From Smittium mucronatum (lineage: Eukaryota > Kickxellomycota > Harpellomycetes > Harpellales > Legeriomycetaceae), in contig LSSL01000176.1 of the NCBI GenBank assembly GCA_001953115.1, positions 1 to 36,850 of the forward strand: a stretch of 36,850 nt of DNA, read 5' to 3'. The first letter of the stretch is position 1. Every line of letters begins with the position of its first letter. The notes under the pieces are model-generated. The model was given only the letters and a program-made list of their open reading frames with translations, was not told the DNA's origin and did not search any database. This document shows positions 32,508 through 36,850 of this stretch, piece after piece. A program made the position numbers and the translations under genes.

Positions 32508-35500
32508 GTTATTTTATAAACGCCATGATTAGTATTTTATCTTATCTTAAATGAGTTTAAATTTTTCAAAAATAATAATTTTAAAAAATAAAATAATTAA
32601 ATAAAAAATGTGCGCTTATTAAGTATTATATTACCCCTACAAATCTGATGGTAATTTTAGCTCCTTAGTGTAAAATTTTTTGGGTTTTTTTAAAACATAA
32701 TAAGAAAACTCGTCATATGAGACATGTACTGATATTATATTTAAAAATAAGAATAAGAATATATATGATAGCCCATAATGCTCTGAAAACAAAATTCTAT
32801 AAATATCTATTATAAAATTTCAATTTAAAATAATAAATGTTTTTAATTAACACATTAATGTATTATTTATTAAAAACATAATTAAACGATTAAATTTTTT
32901 CAAAAAAAACTCATTTATAGTAATTCGGTATTTTTTAGTCCATATTATTATAAAATGCTTTTTTCAAAATAAAAAAATTGTTAATATTAATGTTTGTGTG
33001 AAATAAAAAATAAAAAATGTTTTTTTTTTTGAAAATTGAGTTTTCACCTATTCAAAAGACCAAATTTTTTTTAAACTGCTTTAAGACTAACTGGTGAATT
33101 CAAAAAAAGGTATTTTTTTCTGTTTTTAACTGTATTATTTCAATGTTTAATTCGTAAAATAATGAGATCGCAGTTATTTTTTAGTGGATTTTCAAAAAAA
33201 AATCTTTTTTTTTTACCTTACTTTTATATAAATAGGAGAACAAAACTGTGAGCAAAGATACAAAATTGACTGAAGGTTCATTTTATAATCAATTTTATGG
33301 TCTTTATCAATTTTTTTTTCCTTGATATTAAAATTTTGAATTTATTTTTAAATATTTCAGAAAAATAAGGCTAGCTCAATATTTAAAATTACCAATATAG
33401 ATGTAAATATGTTTATAAAAAAAATTATTATATGTTTAATGCTCAATTTTTGAGAAACTAACGTATAAAACTCATTGTTATCTTGGATCTAAGGTTAATT
33501 AGGGATTTATTATATTGAATGATTTTATTTAAAAAATTATTATTTTTGAGATACATTTATAAGCTAAATTGTTTTTGAGTAATTGAAATAATGTAGGTTG
33601 TATAAGAAATGGAGAGGCATATATTTGTATAGACTAGAATAAATAAATTATTTAGTAGTGAAGAAAATAATCTAAAATATATTTGAATCAAATTTGATTT
33701 AATTTTTCAATGAATGAAGTCACTTTAAGAATAGTTTCAAATTAATGATTACAAGAATTTTGATTTATTGGGGAGTGTGGATTCATTTATAATTAATAAT
33801 ATGAGTTGATAAGTATATTAAAAGGGGCTAGGTTATTAGGAAAAATCGTGGAAGATTAAAAGCTTCTAAGAAAGTGAAGGAAGGGAGTTATTAGATAAAA
33901 AATGCTAATTTTTTTTTGAAAGAGGTGGGGAGGGTTGAAGTGTTTAAATTAGAAGTGATTTAAAAAAATAAATTTGTGATATTTTTAAGTATCATTCGCA
34001 TCAGATTTTTGATAATTTTAGCTCAATTCAGAAAAAAACAATAATGATAATGATAATTTAATTCTGGTTAGGGAATTTATATTGGGATATATGATTTTTT
34101 AACAAATCGTGTTATTTCAAAAAAATTAAATTTGTTTCATCTAAATTTTTTTATTTTAAAACACCTATATTTATCAAAAAAATTCATTTAGTTCAATATA
34201 AACTGAATTTCACAATAAATTCGTTTATTATTATTTTAGCTAACTCCTATGGATATTATATTTTTATTTGATATAAGTATAGATGATTCGTTTGATTCGA
34301 TTTAACTTGCAGATTTTTTTTTTAAAAAAAATATTACATTTAATGTAAGTTCATCTAATAAATGAAAAGATTTCACAATGGTTTAAGTCTACAAAAAATC
34401 ATTTAACAATCAATTTGGGTGAAAATAAAAAAGGGTTTTATTGGTTTTGATATATGGAAATTGTATCCATGAAACCCCAAAAGCATGTAGAGGCGACAAA
34501 AATATCTATATTTGTTGTACATTGATTTAAAATCTTACGAGTAACAATCATAAATGGGTTATTTCGATTAGGGATTTCTCTATTCTGTCACCATCACTAA
34601 GCTAAAAATACCTATTAATTAATACTTAATAACTTCTTATCATTTTAATTTTTTATTTTTAATCCATTATTCTATTTGCCCTAAAAAGATACAGCGTTTT
34701 CCTATATTTTTTGTTGTCAGTATAGAATAACTATATTTACATATCTTTGGAATGAAGAAAAGCAAATTACACTTTTCAGATTCAAACTTAATTCCTCCTT
34801 ATATAAAGGCGATCCTTTTCTAAAAAATGAAAAATACATCTTTTTATGAATAAAATAATACTTAACCGCCAAATTCTCTAAGCATATATATTCAAAATAA
34901 TTGATAAATTAAAAAGTTTATTATGTAGAAATATTTTTGTTCATTGGATAGCTTTATTTATTAGTATTATTCCATGTTCAATATTTATAGAGAATTAAAA
35001 TAGAATCCCAATTGGTGTAAGGATCAAGTCTAATAGGATAATTTAGATAAGAAAAGGTAAGAGGATTTCCTGGTTAATAATGTAAAAGATCGGGAAAGAG
35101 ACAAGTTGAAAAACTTAGCCATTCCAAAATGGATAAGCTTCCTTATTTATACCATTTTCTATTTTCTAAAAGTCAATTATGCTTATGAGAGGATTTCTTC
35201 ATTGGATAAAATATTCAATTGCGTGTACTGAATATATATATGTTCATTACAATTGGTATTTACAGAGTTTATTTTCAGAAATATTTATCAATAGGCGACC
35301 AATTCTATTTGTGAACTTATTTCAACAGAACGGTTTTTCGAAAAATTAAAACAAAATACACAAAATAAATGCATGATATTGTTTTTAACTAATTATAATA
35401 GTATGTAATTAATATAATAATATCAAGCACTTATATCGCAAAATAAGATTTATATTAAACTAAAAGCGTTAAATTAATAAATCCAGATGTCACAAAATAA

Positions 35501-36270
35501 CGATATTTATCGGAAATAAATCCAAATTTACTCAAATAAAGCATTTATTTTAAATTATATGAAAATAAAAAAAATCAGTCTTCACTTAGTGGTATTTAGT
35601 AGATCTTTTCAAATTAGTTTTTTTTTTAGCCCAATAAAAACTATTAAAACTCCATTAGAAATTCATTGTGATCCATATCTGTTTTATGTTTTATTTCAAA
35701 TATGTGAGCAAGATTCAAAATAACTATTCATTCTTTAAAAAATTAATTTTTTTTAGGCTTAAAATTCTTTCTAATCACTATAAACCTCCTTTTTAGGTCT
35801 AAAACATATTTAATTTACCTTCTAGTCATATTTATATATACTTCAAAAAATGCTTTTTCTTTTAAATTTCTTGAAAAAAATTATGAATATCCTAATTGTT
35901 TTAAGAAATATAATACTTAATCTCCTATTTCGATCATAATCTTTACTTTCAAAAATTATCTGTTCATATATGATGTTTATTATAACCCTTGAGATTCTAT
36001 AGAGGAAGATTTTATAATAGGAACAAGCAAAAAAAGGCAAATTTATCTTATCATAAACTGTAACTTTAGGTTAAGATAAAATTTTTTTTTAAATTATTAA
36101 TTATTTCAACCCATATTATTTATAATATTTAAATTTATACCTATGTCTTAACAATTTTCAGATTTAGCAATTATATTTTAACATCAGGTATATTATATCT
36201 ATAAAATAGCCTATATCGATTTAAAAATCATGTAAGGTTAAAAAATAATATTTTCTTATAATTTTTTAAA
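32508..36270. other. gene-free AT-rich region right of the DIRS element
   Basis: No gene recognised. A purine-rich patch at 33770-33970 and a less AT-rich patch at 34430-34600 have only short frames. The 65-codon frame at 35843-36040 (-) is Ile/Phe/Lys-rich and probably chance. The repeat at 35434-35490 is listed separately. Confidence 0.6.
35434..35490 (+). repeat. second copy of the 26.6-kb transposon end region
   Basis: Direct-orientation match to 26614-26672. Both read CGC.AAATAAG.TTTATATT.AACTAAA.GCGTT and then, a few bases on, GATAAATCTAGGTGT versus AATAAATCCAGATGT. About 80% alike over 55 bp, so probably the end region of another copy or a short non-autonomous derivative. Confidence 0.6.
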
Positions 36271-36278
36271 TTACAGGG

Positions 36279-36563
36279 TTTCCCAACGAGATTGTAATTC
36301 CTTCCCAATCAAATGAAAATGTTTCCCAATTAATTGAAACGTTTTGCCAAAATAATTACACAATTTCCCAATCTAAGACACTCAATCCTAAACAACCAAT
36401 AACATTTCCCAACATGAATGGAATTGTTTCCCAAAAAATGATACGATTTCCCAAAACCCCTGAATTCATTTCTCAAAAATCCTGAGCTCATTTCCCAAAA
36501 TCCCTGAATTCATTTCCCAAAATCCCGAATTCATTTCCCAAAAACCTACGCACTATTTCCCAA
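36279..36563 (+). repeat. TTTCCCAA minisatellite, about 14 units, 21-22 bp period
   Basis: Core TTTCCCAA starts at 36279, 36322, 36364, 36405, 36427, 36447, 36491, 36513, 36534 and 36556. Variant cores fall at the expected phase at 36301 (CTTCCCAA), 36343 (TTTGCCAA), 36384 (AATCCTAA) and 36469 (TTTCTCAA). Steps are 20-22 bp. The last units share the longer consensus CCCTGAATTCATTTCCCAAAA, while earlier units keep only the core. The step is not a multiple of three throughout, so it is not coding. Confidence 0.9.
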
Positions 36564-36850
36564 GAGTGAAAATTAAAAAAATAGCCATTTTTTATTTTCA
36601 GAATCAATCCAAAATATTCTCATTCCTAAAAACGGTCTTCCTAAATTCTTATTGGTTTTTATTTACAATGCCCTTCAATAAAAATATTTATTAAATATTT
36701 ATCAAATAAAAATACTTTTTAACCTCTCACTAGGACTAAATTAACACGATTATTTTTTCTATTAATAATTTGTGTTCAAAAGGAACATACACTCTTTCTT
36801 TTCTTTTTTTTCGAAGATTATTCTCAAAAAAATTTAATTTATCAGTAAAA
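36564..36850. other. window end, nothing recognised
   Basis: AT-rich sequence with no frame or repeat of note. Confidence 0.5.

Noticed and set aside
36279..36563. CRISPR-like array (short repeats with variable spacers)
   Set aside because: The conserved core is 8 bp and the spacers 12-14 bp, far below CRISPR sizes. The genome is eukaryotic, and there are no cas genes or leader.

Overview
The window is very AT-rich eukaryotic DNA (no operons, no ribosome binding sites, a GTATGT...TTAG spliceosomal intron, TATA boxes). One conserved host gene, a very-long-chain enoyl-CoA reductase, resembles fungal members of its family. The gag, reverse transcriptase and tyrosine recombinase remnants of a DIRS element look like those of early-diverging ('zygomycete') fungi. 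My best guess is an early-diverging fungus with an AT-rich genome, possibly of the Harpellales/Kickxellomycotina type; the exact lineage is inference.

Layout. 1-5.5 kb: no gene; a doubtful gag-like fragment near 0.4-0.9 kb and an old repeat family present as at least three copies in both orientations (1.25-3.07 kb). 5.5-7.8 kb: a decayed LINE (non-LTR retrotransposon) on the + strand, interrupted by a small younger insertion of a LINE 3' end with a perfect 15-bp target-site duplication and a poly(A) tail. 7.8-13.1 kb: no gene, perhaps another LINE scrap near 10.7 kb. 13.1-14.75 kb: a broken MULE (Mutator-like) transposase. 14.75-18.5 kb: low-complexity AT-rich DNA. 18.69-19.45 kb: an intact gene for a secreted protein of unknown family, with an upstream TATA box. 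21.86-22.89 kb: the two-exon enoyl-CoA reductase gene on the - strand. 23.5-24.4 kb: two diverged, head-to-head copies of a higher-GC repeat whose conserved part stays in one reading frame. 24.56-25.63 kb: an assembly gap flanked by a 325-bp duplication that is probably an unmerged contig overlap. 26.58-28.06 kb: a broken IS5/Harbinger-type DDE transposase with candidate terminal inverted repeats. 28.08-32.51 kb: a structurally complete but mutated DIRS-like retrotransposon (- strand) with inverted terminal repeats, an internal complementary region, gag, reverse transcriptase, RNase H, methyltransferase and tyrosine recombinase. 32.5-36.85 kb: AT-rich DNA ending in a 14-unit minisatellite with a TTTCCCAA core every 20-22 bp.

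Only two genes look functional (the reductase and the secreted orphan). Most of the rest is a mobile-element graveyard holding four recognisable classes: LINE, DIRS, MULE and an IS5/Harbinger-type DNA transposon. No multi-gene host pathway can be read from the window. The most informative structure is the DIRS element, because its internal complementary region reproduces the joined ends of the element, as the rolling-circle model for this family predicts.
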